From Burhinus oedicnemus (lineage: Eukaryota > Chordata > Aves > Charadriiformes > Burhinidae): DNA of 64,000 nucleotides. The stretch is taken from positions 674,796 to 738,795 of the forward strand of contig VFFE01009145.1 in the NCBI GenBank assembly GCA_008921705.1, read 5' to 3'. Made by a program: the position numbers and the translations under genes. A model generated the notes under the pieces. The model made no database searches. It was given only the letters and a program-made list of their open reading frames with translations, and was not told where the DNA came from. This document shows, piece by piece, positions 51,401 through 63,114 of this stretch (within the stretch, counting starts at the first letter, position 1; the number at the start of each line of letters is the position of its first letter).

Positions 51401-53689
51401 AAAATATGCTCTGTGAAATGCAAATCTCTTAAAGGCCTATATATGCTTGAGCTGACACAAATCCTAAACTGAGGTTGCATGACTACTTCCAAAAAGGTAA
51501 GATAAGTGTTAACAAATTAATATAGCATATCCACTGTGTTAAGATTTTTTTTCTTCGATTGAGCTGACCATTAGAGGACATAGAATTCACTTTTAGATGT
51601 CATTTGAAATTAAGACTTTTGGTTATTATAAACAAGTTATGGTACATCTTGTACTAAATAAAACGTAAACTCAATTTGGTAGCTTTTACCTAGCTGAAGT
51701 CATAGTGCCCTTTTACAATCTATTAATTCATCAATGCTTGCCAAATTCTGAATAAACAATATTCACAGACTTTTGTTGATAATCCAGGTGGTTCAGCATA
51801 CTAATCCCATGTGTTGGCAAGAACCAAATGCAGCCATACATCAGCTTGTAAATTGCTCTTGGTAGCGTGACCCTTTGCATCGGATGAATGAATAGACATC
51901 ATATCTGGGTAGATTGAGTTTTGTTCTCTGTATTTGCAAGTGTATGCTCAGCCTGACTTATTCCGACAAGTACATATTAAATTACATTTAATGGTGGAAG
52001 TCTTGGTTTATCTTTACTGCTCTTATTTTTGTGAGAGAAGAAGTGACGCAATCTCTGTCAACTAGGCCTCATATATCAGCTCTTGCAGTTTTATGTATGA
52101 ACACCTAAAATATTGGTATAAAGTGGGTGGATTTATAGTAAAAAACCACCAGAACAGGTTTGCATTCATCTTTCTAGACATTTTGCCCAACTCCACAAAA
52201 AATAAACAAACAGAACAGAACAAAAAAACCTCGTTACAGTGATTCAACTTGCAGGTTATACAAGCAATAATCTCTCCACAATGAGGTCTTCATCTTAAAG
52301 GCATTTGCAATCTTCTGGATAATGAGTAATGAAATACGTTTTTTTCTAAAAATCTAGATGATGGAAAAGCATTTACTAATCTCCCAACAGCTTTTTAAAA
52401 TGCTGTTGATCTGTTTGATGACTGATGTCCTTCAGTATCAAGGGTTGTGTGGAGAAAACAGCATCATGTCTGCTTGCAGATGATGTAATGAAAAAACACT
52501 GGCGGATAAGAGCTAATACACAGGATGAAAACTTTGCATGATGCCCCTATGAACTAAGTCAGTAACATGTTATTTTCATGAGATCACAATTCTGGAAAAT
52601 TTAAAATTGGAATTTAGGATATAAAAGAAAGGAAAAAAAAAGTTGCTATTACTGATAGAGTTAGAGCAGTTACTCCATGAGTAGCGATGAGTTAATTTTA
52701 CATTGTCACTGGAACTAAACTTTTAGGTCCTTCAGTCCTACCCAATCTGCACTGAGTGCAGTTCTTCCATATCAAAAGGTGAGCAAATGGCTCATCTCTG
52801 TTTAAAAGGTACCCATGTTATTCTTAAAGATCTGTTTTCAAGAGCGTATTTTTTATATTTTAAATCTATTCAGGAGTCCTCTATAAGTGTACAGCAGTCA
52901 GTCAAACAATATGCAGTTTGAGAGAAACAGTGCAATGGATTTGAAGTCCACGTAACTCAGCACTACAAGTGAAATGCATCATCTGCTGACCATCAGCCTG
53001 ATAGCAAGGTGTCAGAGACATGTCAGAATAGGCTCTCGGGCTGAAGGTGAGATTTATGCCTGAAGGGGATGTTTTTACAAATGTTGAGTTAACACAGGGC
53101 AGCATAATGTCTGTGACATTAAGAAGATGATATTTCCTATTAATGGAGCAGGTATTGCACATACAATTCTGATCAACCTCATCAAGACACATTTTTTTCT
53201 GCTTGAATGACAGATCACAGCAAGGTATATTTTGTAAAGAAAGCTTATACAATCAAAATGAAAATTGAACTCTTACAGAGGAAAGACTTTAACAATAAAA
53301 ACTGTAAAAGTCTCCTGAAAGTGAGATTCAGTCCAATTTGACACAATAAATTGTTTTACTATTGAACAAAGTTCAACTAACAAGTATAGATTACATGTGT
53401 AAGACCTGGTTTTGCCTGCAGCTAATGTACCCAGAAGATGTATTAACTGTGCAGCTCTCCCGTTTGCAGGCAGGAGAAAGAATTTGGTTCTTTTTAAGTA
53501 TCGGAGGAAATTGAGAAGGATATGAACACGAAAGCTTAAGAATGGCCAAATATTCAGAAATGTTTAATATCAGTAACTGACTTAATGTTCCAAATTATCT
53601 ATAAGTAAACGTGTGTTATTATTTACTGGAATGCAGAATAAAAGGCAATTACATTAGCCACAGATACTAAAATGGCAGATGGGGGAAGG

Positions 53690-54060
53690 GGAGGCATGCT
53701 ATGTATTCTGCAGCATGCCTGCTTGGAACTGTTAGAGCTTCATGCTGTAACAGGCTGAAAATGAAGTGCAAACTCATCAGTGTAATTATTTCTTCTCTTC
53801 CTTTTGTGGAGGCTGTGCTGAAAGATGGACATCCTGAACTTAATCACTGATTACATTTGTTGCTGTATGAAACTGTAAAACAAGTGTAGCAAATCTATTG
53901 CTACGCTGAGTCGTCGGGACCCCCCAGTTCCTGTTCTCAAATTTGTAGCTCTGCTGTACGAAAAACAGAAAACCCACTTTCCCCTGCTGGTGGCTTGAAT
54001 TGCTCTAATTTGTTCTGGTAATGGCACCAGATGTCACAGTATAAAAGGAAGCCCGACCCG
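53690..54060. promoter_or_regulatory. Candidate regulatory block with TATA box
   Basis: Mixed, non-repetitive sequence with a TAATTA homeodomain core (53783-53788), an E-box CAGATG (54028-54033) and, 6 bases further, a textbook TATA element TATAAAAG (54040-54047) followed by GGAAGCCCGACCC. If used, plus-strand transcription would start near 54070. There is no CpG island and no recognisable transcript downstream, so a promoter is only possible. Equally it may be an ordinary conserved enhancer or nothing. Confidence 0.18.
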
Positions 54061-54751
54061 GCAAAAAAGATTGCCAATCTGACCTTCTATTGAATTCTAG
54101 AGCTCTTGCCCTTTTTTGTCTTCTGAACAAACCAGCACTCACAAACATGCTGAATGGAGTGGAAAAAGCAGCTTGACTCTTGTGAAAGGAGTTACAAGCA
54201 GAGCTGAGATGGCCGCTTGCCACTTTCCCTGTCAGGGTGACATCTGCCACGGTTTGCTGAGCTGCTTTTTGTGGGGGGGAAAATGAACCTTCACCCCAGC
54301 AAGGCTGGCCCTCTCCCCCCATCCCTGCACCTTTGTCACTGTTCTTTTTAACCAGAAAGGCTTTTATTTTTGCTTCGGTCATTGGAGTCTATCTTTTAGG
54401 AGAGATGAAAGCTGTATCTTACGGGGCTTTTACTTCTTCAGCAGATCCTGACACCATTTCTTTTCTCATACAATGAGCATTTAGTCTATTACATATACCA
54501 CTCCATTTGTCTTGGTAAAATGGTTTTACATCAGTAAAACAGCCCAGCAGAGTAAATCAAAGTGAATACAGCCAGCTGCCTGCTTGCATTGATAACAATC
54601 TACTTTCATGATAAAGGCAGTCAACTTCAACAGGATTCATGCATCTTAGCCTTTAAACCATACTTTTGGTTAATTGATCTTTGCTGTGTTCAAGATAATC
54701 TGTGTGAAATTCTGTTACAAAGCTTGGCAGTATTGATTTTGGATGCAAATA

Positions 54752-54800
54752 GATGTGCATATGTGTATGTACATGGGTGTGTATTTGTGTGTGTCTATAC
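54752..54800 (+). repeat. TG-rich low-complexity patch
   Basis: Imperfect (TG)n sequence (GATGTGCATATGTGTATGTA, then GTGTGTATTTGTGTGTGTC). It supplies part of the 150-codon open frame at 54562-55014, which is one reason to distrust that frame. Confidence 0.8.
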
Positions 54801-55624
54801 ATTTCCAAGGTCTTGTCGCTTACTTTATTTCCATAACTTTTATTTACATAGGCCTAAAGATAGGTCTGTCACAAAACTGAATACAGAACAGGATACTGTT
54901 GTAGCTCTTACAAGCAGAGAAAGGGTCATTAAAAGAAAAATAAGAGAAAAGATTCAAAACCTTTGTCTGCTTGGTGAGGTTGTAACTGCCCTTGGCAACC
55001 CAGTAAGAGCATAGATTTTGACCTGTCCTTCTAACTGGTTCAGATGTACTATTCAGCATCCTCCAGGGCAGAGATGTTGCTTGGGAGAAGGCATAAAATC
55101 CCAGTGCTACATGAGGCTGCCTGTATCCAGTGAGCGCAGAAGAAGAAGGAATAACCACTAGAGAGAAGATCAAGGGACAGTCAAAGATATAATGTGCAAA
55201 TCACCCATAAGAACATTTTAGCACCAGTCTGTAGCCCTTGCTCACGCTAATTCGTATTTGCTCAATTAGAGAAACCCAACAAGCATGTACAGTGCTTTAT
55301 GAATATATTCAGCAAGCAGAATTACATGGATAGGTATTTTGTTCAATATAAAGCATTCAAGTGGGAAGCTTTTCTTTATGCTGAAATAAAATATTCTTTC
55401 TGTGCATCGTGTTCAAGAGAGAGCAATGCAAGACAGACGTTGGCAACTAAAGTTAAAGCGTGCTGAAAATATAAAGGATTTTAGAATCTTAACATTAGAA
55501 CCTGTCTTGGACATTAAAATACTGTTTAGCAGTAACAGTTGAGTTCTTCTGATCTGTCCCATGAGATTTCCTATAGGTAATCATGGGATGTGAAAAGTCT
55601 ATACAGTGGAAGAAATGTGGAGTC

Positions 55625-55740
55625 TATTTTACATCTTTATATGTTTTTATTTTTATATCTTTATATCTTCATATCCATCTTTATATCTTTATATCTATCT
55701 TTTTATCTTTATATATCAATCTTCATATCTTTAATCTTTG
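55625..55740 (+). repeat. Imperfect (TATCTTTA)n repeat
   Basis: About 115 bases built from ATATCTTT and close variants (TTTATATCTTTATATCTTC, ATATCCATC, TTTTTATC). A degraded octanucleotide-like simple repeat, T-rich on the plus strand. Confidence 0.85.
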
Positions 55741-57971
55741 TCTGTATCACTGCATCTTTTTAACACATTTTATCATCACTGTATACTTCATTAAGCTAGA
55801 TCACACATTTTGAGGTTGCTTTCAATTTACACAGAAGTAGCAATTAAATATTCACATCTTGAGTTGTTTTTTGGTTGCTGTTCTGGTTTTAAAATGGAAT
55901 GCAGATAAAAATATGTCAATTACAGGGTTTCTGCTTTGGATCAAAACCACAACTGATAGATTAGACAATGAAGGAACTTGGGACAAAGCTAGTTGCTCAC
56001 TCATCTCCCTGACAATACTGGAGTTCAAAAAAACTCAGTCTACTGAAATTCAGAATAAACCCTTTCTTCTGATATGATCTTTAGGCAATTAGCAAAGCAA
56101 GTTTCCATTTCTTTGCAGAGCATTGCTGTGCATTGCTAAGCTATTTCTTTGTTTGACTTCTGTGTTAGAGACATGAAAGTGCTGAATTCAATTATTCTTT
56201 CACCAGAATATTTTTACAATTCAGAAAGCATGGTAGGCTGTACATAAATGTAAAACATAGTTTTTCGCATGAGAAAGAAGCTTCATGAAATTGCACATAC
56301 ACACACACCAAAAAAAAAAAGAAAATCAGAAAATATGACACTTGCTGGGACAACAGTTCTCCAAGGATTCATACTGTCTGGAGATTTCTATCGAACAGTC
56401 TTCCTTTTTTCTTCCCTCCATTCTTTTCTATTTATCATCAGTCCACCTCTTCTTTTTATTCTTTAAAGCAGTAACTGACACCCACCAGCAACAGCAAGTT
56501 GAGGTCACTAAGGCAAGTGCCTGTGTCTTGCTAGAATTGATCATTGATCTGGGGGTATGACACACATACGACACAGTAAGGTCACTCAACTTCTTTCCCT
56601 CCATTTTTCATTTCTAAGCAGGTAGCTACCACTTCAAGGTTCTTCCTCCCAGCCTGTCATTTTGTTTCTTATTATACTACCACATGAAAAATAGAGTACT
56701 CCAACCTTTATAAGATATTATCTCCTAAGTATTGCTCTTCTAACTGTTCAGAAACACACTCTTCACTACAAAATATCACTGAGGTACACTATTTTTAAAA
56801 TATGATTTTATCTAGTAACAAGTGTTACTATGGGAAAAAACTGCAAAGAAAGAAGGAAGACAACTCTTTAGGAATAACCCATGAAATCTTAATGAAAATA
56901 TGTTGTAGAGGTGTCATATATCTGCAGGAATAACATAAATAATAATACAATGTGAAGTAAAAATTTACTCAAATATCTATGATAGTAACTTTTGTTGATG
57001 TAAGGCACTTTAGGATATTCCATAATTTTCACTAGGTTATTTATCTTTGAGAAAAAAAAAACATTTGGGAGTTGTGCAAGGTCTTTTACTTAAAATGGAT
57101 ATACCTGTATATTAAAAATAAGCCTCGTGGTCTGGCATCCGTACTCCACTCCCAAATATTAAATGTAGAATTACATATATTTATGTGAATATGTGAAACA
57201 AACTTCCCGGATTGTTCTTTTGTTTGGTTGGCTTGACATAGTTATTTAATTCTGTGTGGGAGTGAATGGCACATTCATTGTCAGCTTCCTAAAACTGTGA
57301 TTTCTATCTGACCTGGGTCTGAAGCCTCATAAATATTTTAAAATTAGTACTAATCCAGAAGTGAAATAGCTTCTCTGAAAGAAGAAAAACTATTGATTGT
57401 TCTATTTCACTGATTTTCAAAAACAAAGATTGGATGTAAAAGTTGAGGTCAGCCCTCACTAGACTGTCTTCATGATCTAGAAAGGACAGAAAGCATTATG
57501 TTTTTACAGATCTTATAATCAACTCAGAATGGGGCCAGAGTTTCAAATGAGATCCAGCTGCTGTAGTCACTAGAGCAAATCAAAATCACTGTCCTTACTA
57601 GTTTTGATGCCAGGCTATCTGACATTGATGAGAGCTTACAAAGGCACAAGAACAGGAATGGAAAAAAACACATTCTGAGGCCAATGAGCTAAGAAGATTT
57701 AAAAGATTTCAGAGAAGTATAGAGAGATAAAGTTTAAAAAAAAGGCATGCTTCCTTCCACATTTCATTCCATGGGTGTAAAAACTACTGAAGACTGAAAA
57801 TGTCTTCATCCATGCAGTATAAATCAATCTCTAAGTGATAGATAATAGGTAGAAGGTTTGACTAAGGACAATTAGTACACTGTTGAAAACTGACTTTTGA
57901 AACAAACTATTCTGACAACCTTCTGGTATTAAAAGACATGATGTTAACATGACCTCATATCCCAGAAACCT

Positions 57972-58800
57972 GGAATCATAGGAAATAAAACTGAGATGGA
58001 CCTTAAAGCATCATCAGATCACTCCTTTACCCAAAGGCAGAATCAGCTGAACTTAAAACATTGTTGACAGATGTTTGAATAGTCTGATCTAAAAATCAAA
58101 TATTACACAAATTCCCTCCTGCATCTAGACCTCCATCACCCTCAAAATTTTTCTTTCTAAATCACATTGTAGACTCCTGTATGAATCACTCCTATCTCAA
58201 TGTCTATTATAACCAAGAAATAACACTTATCTATTCTCACTGTTAGATTTTTTCCCCTGATATCTATCCTCATGCTCTCTTGCTTAAAATGATGTTCATT
58301 ATTTTTTTGTCCTACCTACGATGACCACAGTGAATGCTTTATCCTATTCCTTCATGTTTTTCTTTTCCTCTCTCCTATGTTCTTAGCAGATTTCAGCATA
58401 TCAAAAAAAGTCATATGCTGTAACATACTGCCCTATCATGATAAAGCTGTTCTTTATTAAACACCACAATAACTGGGTTGGTCTTTCAAAATATTCTGTA
58501 CGATGAGCTTTTCCTCAGTCCTGAGGAACAATTGTCCTATCTATAACATCTTTTTGCATGGGTGGTTCAACAGTGTTCAGATTTATTGTTCTTTATCTAT
58601 CTCTATCCATTTGCTTGAAATGTTACCCACATTGTGATATTTTAATTTCTTTTAAAACAGCTTGTTTTTCCTCTATATTCAAGAGTCTGACTCAAATATT
58701 TGCTCTCAATTACATTTTGCCACACTGCCAGCTTATATCTAAATCATTGCACTGTTTAGCTCTGGGATTGTGTGAACGATCAAACTTAATATTGATATTA
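57972..58800 (-). mobile_element. Very old CR1 copy, minus strand, heavily diverged
   Basis: The plus-strand start GGAATCATAGGAAATAAAAC, GATGGACCTTAAAGCATCA and CCCAAAGGCAGAATCAGCT matches the reversed 3' UTR of an ancient CR1 type. Further on, CACTGTTAGATTTTTTCCCC with TGATATCTATCCT (58237-58270) and TTTTTTTGTCCTACCT (58303-58318) match the reversed ORF2 C-terminal coding region. TTGCCACACTGCCAGC with TCTGGGATTGTG (58718-58772) fits the reversed RT thumb region. The similarity is patchy and there is no open frame, so it is much older than the other copies. The part from 57972 to about 58330 is fairly secure; the extension to 58800 is less so. Confidence 0.55.
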
Positions 58801-60097
58801 TTTAGTTGCATGAAGTTCCCAGAACAGACTAATGCATCTTTGCCTTATGTGTAAAATTATTCAACTGTAACCAAAGCAAAGTAACACAATTAAACTGGTT
58901 ATGATAAACTACAGATGGAAAGGTTCAGGCCTGCAAATGTGTGCAGTTACAAGAAAACAAATATACCTAAGTAACCAGGTTTCTCAGTCTTTCCTCTGGA
59001 GAAATAGGTACAGGGAGGGGNNNNNNNNNNNNNNNNNNNNGGGGGGAGGAGGGGGAAGAAAACATAGATATCTATAGCACATAGAAACAGTATGAACACA
59101 TAAAGACCTCCATATGTCCATGTTTCTGCAAGCTTATCATGAGAGGTTTAATTTCTGATAGTTCTGTCTCCAGATGATGATATGTCCAAGAATGTCAGCA
59201 CAGACTTGTAATTTGCCATGTTTTTCTCTAAATTTGTAAACCTCCTCCAGTATCACTGTGAAAGTACTGCACCCCCGCTCTCCTCACAACATCTCTTGCA
59301 TTCCCTACTAATGACACCATCACTTTAAAACAACAGCAATGCCCACTGTAACTGAATGACAGGGCTTAAAAAATGACTAGAAATGATGTGAACATTTCTA
59401 TTTAAGAGAAATTTAGTGAAAAGATGAGTTTGTGAAATTTGAAATGCTTTAAAGAAAGATATGAATGTTTATTGTCATTGGAAGCTTACCGAAAGCCAGA
59501 GCCTACATTTCCTCTCTAAAGAGGCTTCCTCTATCATTTCCTGAGTTTCAGACTAAGGACCCTTCAGATCATAATTTGCAGTCTGAAGGTGGGGTGTACT
59601 GTGCCTATTTTACTTCTGTTGATGTTCTTTCTATCTTCTCCTGTCCCTCTTTGAAATATCAGAGAATGACCATTTCCAACAGTGTGTAAAACAGAACCGA
59701 AAAAAGAATTAATGGGGAAAAGTCAGAAATGTGTGAAGACGCAGAGAAGCTACTCTAGACAACGAACGAGCATTCTAGCAACCTTGGAGACACTTATAAT
59801 AAATGACATACAGAACAATAATCAGAAAGTACCATGTGTATGATAAGCATCAAGAAGGAAAATAGGAGAAACCCCCTCACCCTAGAACAGCAGTTATGGC
59901 AGAAACTGGATAAAAGAAATAATAACACAAAAATGTTCATTGAATTCTAAGGCAATGCTAAGAGTGGTAGAGCATTAGATGCATGCTTGGCTAGATCGCC
60001 TTGGAAGTAATTTGAAATACTGCAACAAGTAAAAATCTTCATACAAATAGATCAAAGATAAGAAAAAATCTTAATATTTTGCATTATACATATCTGT
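58801..60097. other. Non-coding AT-rich DNA
   Basis: No gene or repeat recognised, apart from the G-rich gap at 59021-59040. Open frames are at most 74 codons and show no domain. Confidence 0.6.
59021..59040. other. Assembly gap (20 N) inside a G-rich run
   Basis: The gap is flanked by CAGGGAGGGG on the left and GGGGGGAGGAGGGGGAAG on the right, so it sits in a G-run-rich tract that could form G-quadruplexes. Sequencing or assembly dropout at G-rich DNA is a likely cause. The true length is unknown. Confidence 0.98.
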
Positions 60098-61223
60098 CAG
60101 CAAGGCTTTTGACACTGTCCCCCATAACATCCTCATAGGTAAGCTTAGGAAGTGTGGGTTAGATTAAGGGGCGGTGAGGTGGACTGAGAACTGGCTGAAT
60201 GGCAGAGCTCAGAATGCTGGGATTAGCGGTGCAAAGTCTAATTGGAGGCCTGTAACTGGTGGTGTTCCCCAGGGTTCAGTACGACATCCAGTCTTATTCA
60301 ACATACTGATCAATGACCTAGATGAGGGGACAGAGTGTACCCTCAGCAAGTTTGCTGATGATACAAAACTGGGAGGAGTGGCTGATACACCAGAAGGCTG
60401 TGCTGCCATTCAGCGAGACTTGGACAGGCTGGAGAGCTGGGCAGAGAGAAACCTCATGAAGTTCAACAAGAGCAAGTGTAGGGTCCTGTACCTAGGGAAG
60501 AATAACCCCATGCACCAGTACAGGTTAGGGGCTGACCTGCAGCTCTGCAGAGAGGGACCTGGGAGTCCTGGTGGACAGCAAGTTGACCATGAGCCAGCAA
60601 TGTGGCCTTGTAGCCAAGAACGCCAATGGTATCCTGAGGTTCATTAAGAAGAGCATGATTGAGGGAGGTTATCCTCCCCCTCTGCTCTGCCCTGGTGAAG
60701 CCACATCTGGAGTACTGTGTCCAGTTCTTGGCTCCCCAGTTCAAAAAAGACAGGGAACTGCTGGAGAAAGTCCAGCAGAGGGCTACGAAGATGATCAAGG
60801 GACTGGAGCACCTCTCCTATGAGGAAAGGCTGAGAGACCTGGGTTTTTTTAGCCTGGAGAAGGGAAGACCCAGAAGGAATCTCATCAATGCTTATAAATA
60901 CTTAAAGGGTGGGTGTCAAGAGGATGGGGCCAGACTCTTTTCAGTGGTGCCCAGTGACAGGACAAGGGGCAAGGGGCACAAATTGGAACACAGGAAACTC
61001 CGTCTCAACATGAGGAAAAATTTCTTTACTTTGAGGGTGGCAGAGCCCTGAAACAGGCTGCCCAGAGAGGTTGTGGAGTCTCCTTCTCTGGAGATATTCA
61101 AAACCCGCCTGGATGTGTTCCTGTGCAACCTGCTCTAGGTGAACCTGCTTTGGCAGCGGGGTTGGACTAGATGATCTCCAAAGGTCCCTTCCAACCCCTA
61201 CCATTCTGTGATTCTGTGATTCT
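60098..61223 (+). mobile_element. CR1 retrotransposon, 5'-truncated, 1.1 kb
   Basis: The longest CR1 copy in the window, on the plus strand. The 5' edge falls near RT motif A (KAFD at 60102-60113), the body covers the rest of RT and the ORF2 C-terminus, and the 3' UTR (GGTTGGACTAGATGATCTCC near 61160) ends in tandem ATTCTGTG octamers (61202-61223). An A-rich stretch follows directly. It is of the GATTCTGT-tail type, like 10999-11391 and 11746-11920. Its motifs are well preserved, so it is younger than the 57972-58800 copy. Confidence 0.97.
60102..61138 (+). pseudogene. CR1 ORF2 reverse transcriptase remnant
   Basis: Remnant of the CR1 RT that runs from motif A (KAFD) through PQGS (60267-60278) and the catalytic FADD (60351-60362) to the ORF2 end (LCNLL, stop 61136-61138). 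It is broken by an in-frame TAA at 60165-60167, a frameshift near 60535-60555, a second frameshift near 60655-60670, and a TGA at 61049-61051 in the HWNRL segment. The three pieces are in three different frames, so no protein can be made. The N-terminal endonuclease is absent. Confidence 0.95.
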
Positions 61224-61227
61224 TGTG

Positions 61228-61264
61228 AAAAAAGAAGAAAAGAAAAAAAAATTAAAAAAAAGAA
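61228..61264 (+). repeat. A-rich run after CR1 tail
   Basis: About 37 bases of A with a few G and T (AAAAAAGAAGAAAAGAAAAA), directly 3' of the octamer tail. CR1 normally has no poly-A tail, so this may be target sequence or later expansion. Confidence 0.8.
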
Positions 61265-61559
61265 ATGTGCTGTTCTTTGAAGAGCTAAATGGGAGTTCAC
61301 TAATAAAAGATGAGACTAACTGTCACGTGTAGCTTTTGTACCTGTAAAGCGGAACTATACATTGGCTTGGGATGCTAGCGTTAAAGTCACCATTCATAGC
61401 AGTAATATCAATAATCATAACACCCCATCAGTTTTTCATCTGTAAGCATGAAATAAAATTGCTGAAGCCTGAAGTGAATTATTTATCTCAGAAGGTGGTA
61501 ATAGCAGTAGCATTAACGGTTATAGGAAGGGAAATAAAACCTTCTGTTGTCTTAATCAT

Positions 61560-61900
61560 TTTGTGGCTAAACACGCAGCAATGTGTCCTGCTGCCTTGTG
61601 CCCCTCTTCCCTTGCCCTGGGGGAGGAAAAACTGTCACACCAGTGCCAGTTAATTGCAGTAGAGACCTGCCCTTCCCCGCCTCTCTCTGTGCTTTTCCCC
61701 TTCCCACAGGGCAGCCCGCTGTGGAATTGCTCTGCCATCCATCTGGAGGCCATCTCCTCTTGCAGGAGGAGCAACCTGGGAGGCAGGCAGACTCTCCCTG
61801 GAGCAGGAGGAGGGACCAGAAGCCATCCCCTCACCTTGAGGATTCAAGAGCTTGCTGGTAGATGTCTCTTTGTTACTTCAGAAGCAGAGAGCTACGCATG
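61560..61900 (+). other. GC-rich patch with exon-like signals
   Basis: A ~340-bp island clearly richer in G and C than its surroundings. All three plus-strand frames are open for much of it, which reflects the low AT content and not coding. A strong acceptor (GCTTTTCCCCTTCCCACAG, AG at 61708-61709) is followed at 61858-61859 by a donor CTG|GTAGAT, giving a possible 148-base exon. No frame gives a recognisable product. A non-coding RNA exon is conceivable; so is an old GC-rich repeat that I do not recognise. Confidence 0.2.
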
Positions 61901-61979
61901 AACACATGGGGCTGGAAGGATTAACTTTTTTTTTATCCAAAGTCCTGCTTTATGTGTTGGCAATTTAAGAGACTTTCGA

Positions 61980-62330
61980 TTATCCTCATCAGAGTGTTCA
62001 CCCATGCAGTTTCAATAAGTAAAATAACTGGGTGTAAGCGTGTTTTTTTTCTGATGGATGTTGTGGTTAAGAGGACATGACAGTGAGCTGCAAGAGTCAT
62101 TATCTATTAATTTTGCTGGTTTATTTTAGTAAGCAATTTATAGCTTTTCCAGAATGTCTTTTACATTTTCCGCTCATTAATTGAGTCCCATTTATACTCT
62201 TTCTTTTGCATTAAAAGATGTATTGCACTATTTAAAGTCTTAATTTAGCCCATATGTCAAAACTATATCTAAATGAGCCACTTACAGCACTTTCGTATGA
62301 ATTACATTATGTAAGTCTTTCCCCTCTTGT
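61980..62330. promoter_or_regulatory. Candidate conserved non-coding block
   Basis: Mixed non-repetitive sequence with a RUNX-type TGTGGTT (62062-62068), a MEIS-type TGACAG (62078-62083) and a LIM/NK-homeodomain-like ATTAATTG (62176-62183) within 120 bases. Texture is like that of deeply conserved enhancers near developmental genes: no repeat, no frame, many TAAT cores. This is inference only; sites of six to eight bases arise by chance often. Confidence 0.22.
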
Positions 62331-63114
62331 CTTTTTTATCCTTGTGGATTCAATTTCTTTATTAGAAGGTAGGACAGGAACAAATAAAGTACAAATATAA
62401 TAAGCAGCAATATTGAAACACAAACTTGGGATCACCAAGTCTAGTTCAAGCTGTAAAAGATATTTTAAGTGCTTGAAAAAAAGGGTCCAAAATATTATAC
62501 AAAGGTGCAAGTGAGTGAGGCTCTCCTGTGTAAACTGGGAAAACTCCAATGCCTTTATTCTAATTTACGTGGATATGTGGTTTTTTTTCAAAAAACTATA
62601 GTTTTGAAACTTGTGATCCCAGGCCTTTTATTTATCTGTCTTCCTAATCTGTGTACTTAAGTGATTGCTGCTAGCATCAACAAAAAGAAGGTGCATGCCT
62701 TCCAAGGAAACGTCTTCTTTGTAAACCAGTGGGGGGGCAGGGGAGAAAAGTAGGAGAAAGAGGGAGGATCAAGGCAGACCATTGTCAGACCTTCTTTCTC
62801 AAAGTTCATCTAGTCTTCCAGCTTCTGACAGTCCTTAAATCTAGGAAAAACATAAAAAACCCACGAAAACAAAACAACAACAAATCCCCCACCCTTGGAT
62901 CTACCCCGGAGTTACTGAGGCTAGGACATGTTCAATCTTTAAACAGATTTTTTTTTGCAGAAACTCTTCTGGATGTTTTGTTTGTGTATTTGTTTTCTAC
63001 CAAGTAATTTCTTCCTGTTTCATATATTAGTTACTTATGCTGTGAGCTAGATACTGGTTTAAATTTTCGTATCTTTTATTTAATGTCTCCATTGAATGGC
63101 CCATTGATTCCAAA

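Larger units (their letters stand above)
39406..57971. other. Non-coding AT-rich DNA, long mostly unique stretch
   Basis: No recognisable gene. The longest frames are plus 54562-55014 (150 codons) and minus 54005-54382 (125 codons), neither with any domain. Contents listed separately are a pyrimidine tract and splice-like cluster at 42.68-42.80 kb, a small palindromic element at 44.5 kb, a CA repeat at 45.76 kb, possible regulatory blocks at 48.0-48.4 and 53.7-54.1 kb, a TG-rich patch at 54.75 kb and a TATCTTTA patch at 55.6 kb. The remainder is unique AT-rich DNA. Confidence 0.6.

Noticed and set aside
51480..51500. Strong plus-strand donor AAAAAG|GTAAGA
   Set aside because: No pyrimidine-tract acceptor lies within exon distance upstream.
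54005..54382. 125-codon open frame on the minus strand starting MTEAKIKAFL
   Set aside because: The start context is poor, the region is locally GC-rich (fewer chance stops), and nothing in the product is recognisable.
54562..55014. 150-codon open frame on the plus strand, the longest outside CR1
   Set aside because: No domain or family is recognisable. Part of it is translated from a TG-rich low-complexity patch, and the length is within chance for 64 kb of six-frame sequence.
60463..60798. 111-codon minus-strand open frame, and a similar one at 60941-61300
   Set aside because: Both are antisense to the CR1 copy at 60098-61223.
61560..61850. Three overlapping plus-strand and two minus-strand open frames of 65-112 codons
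   Set aside because: Simultaneously open frames on both strands reflect high GC content, not coding. The region is kept only as a GC-rich patch.
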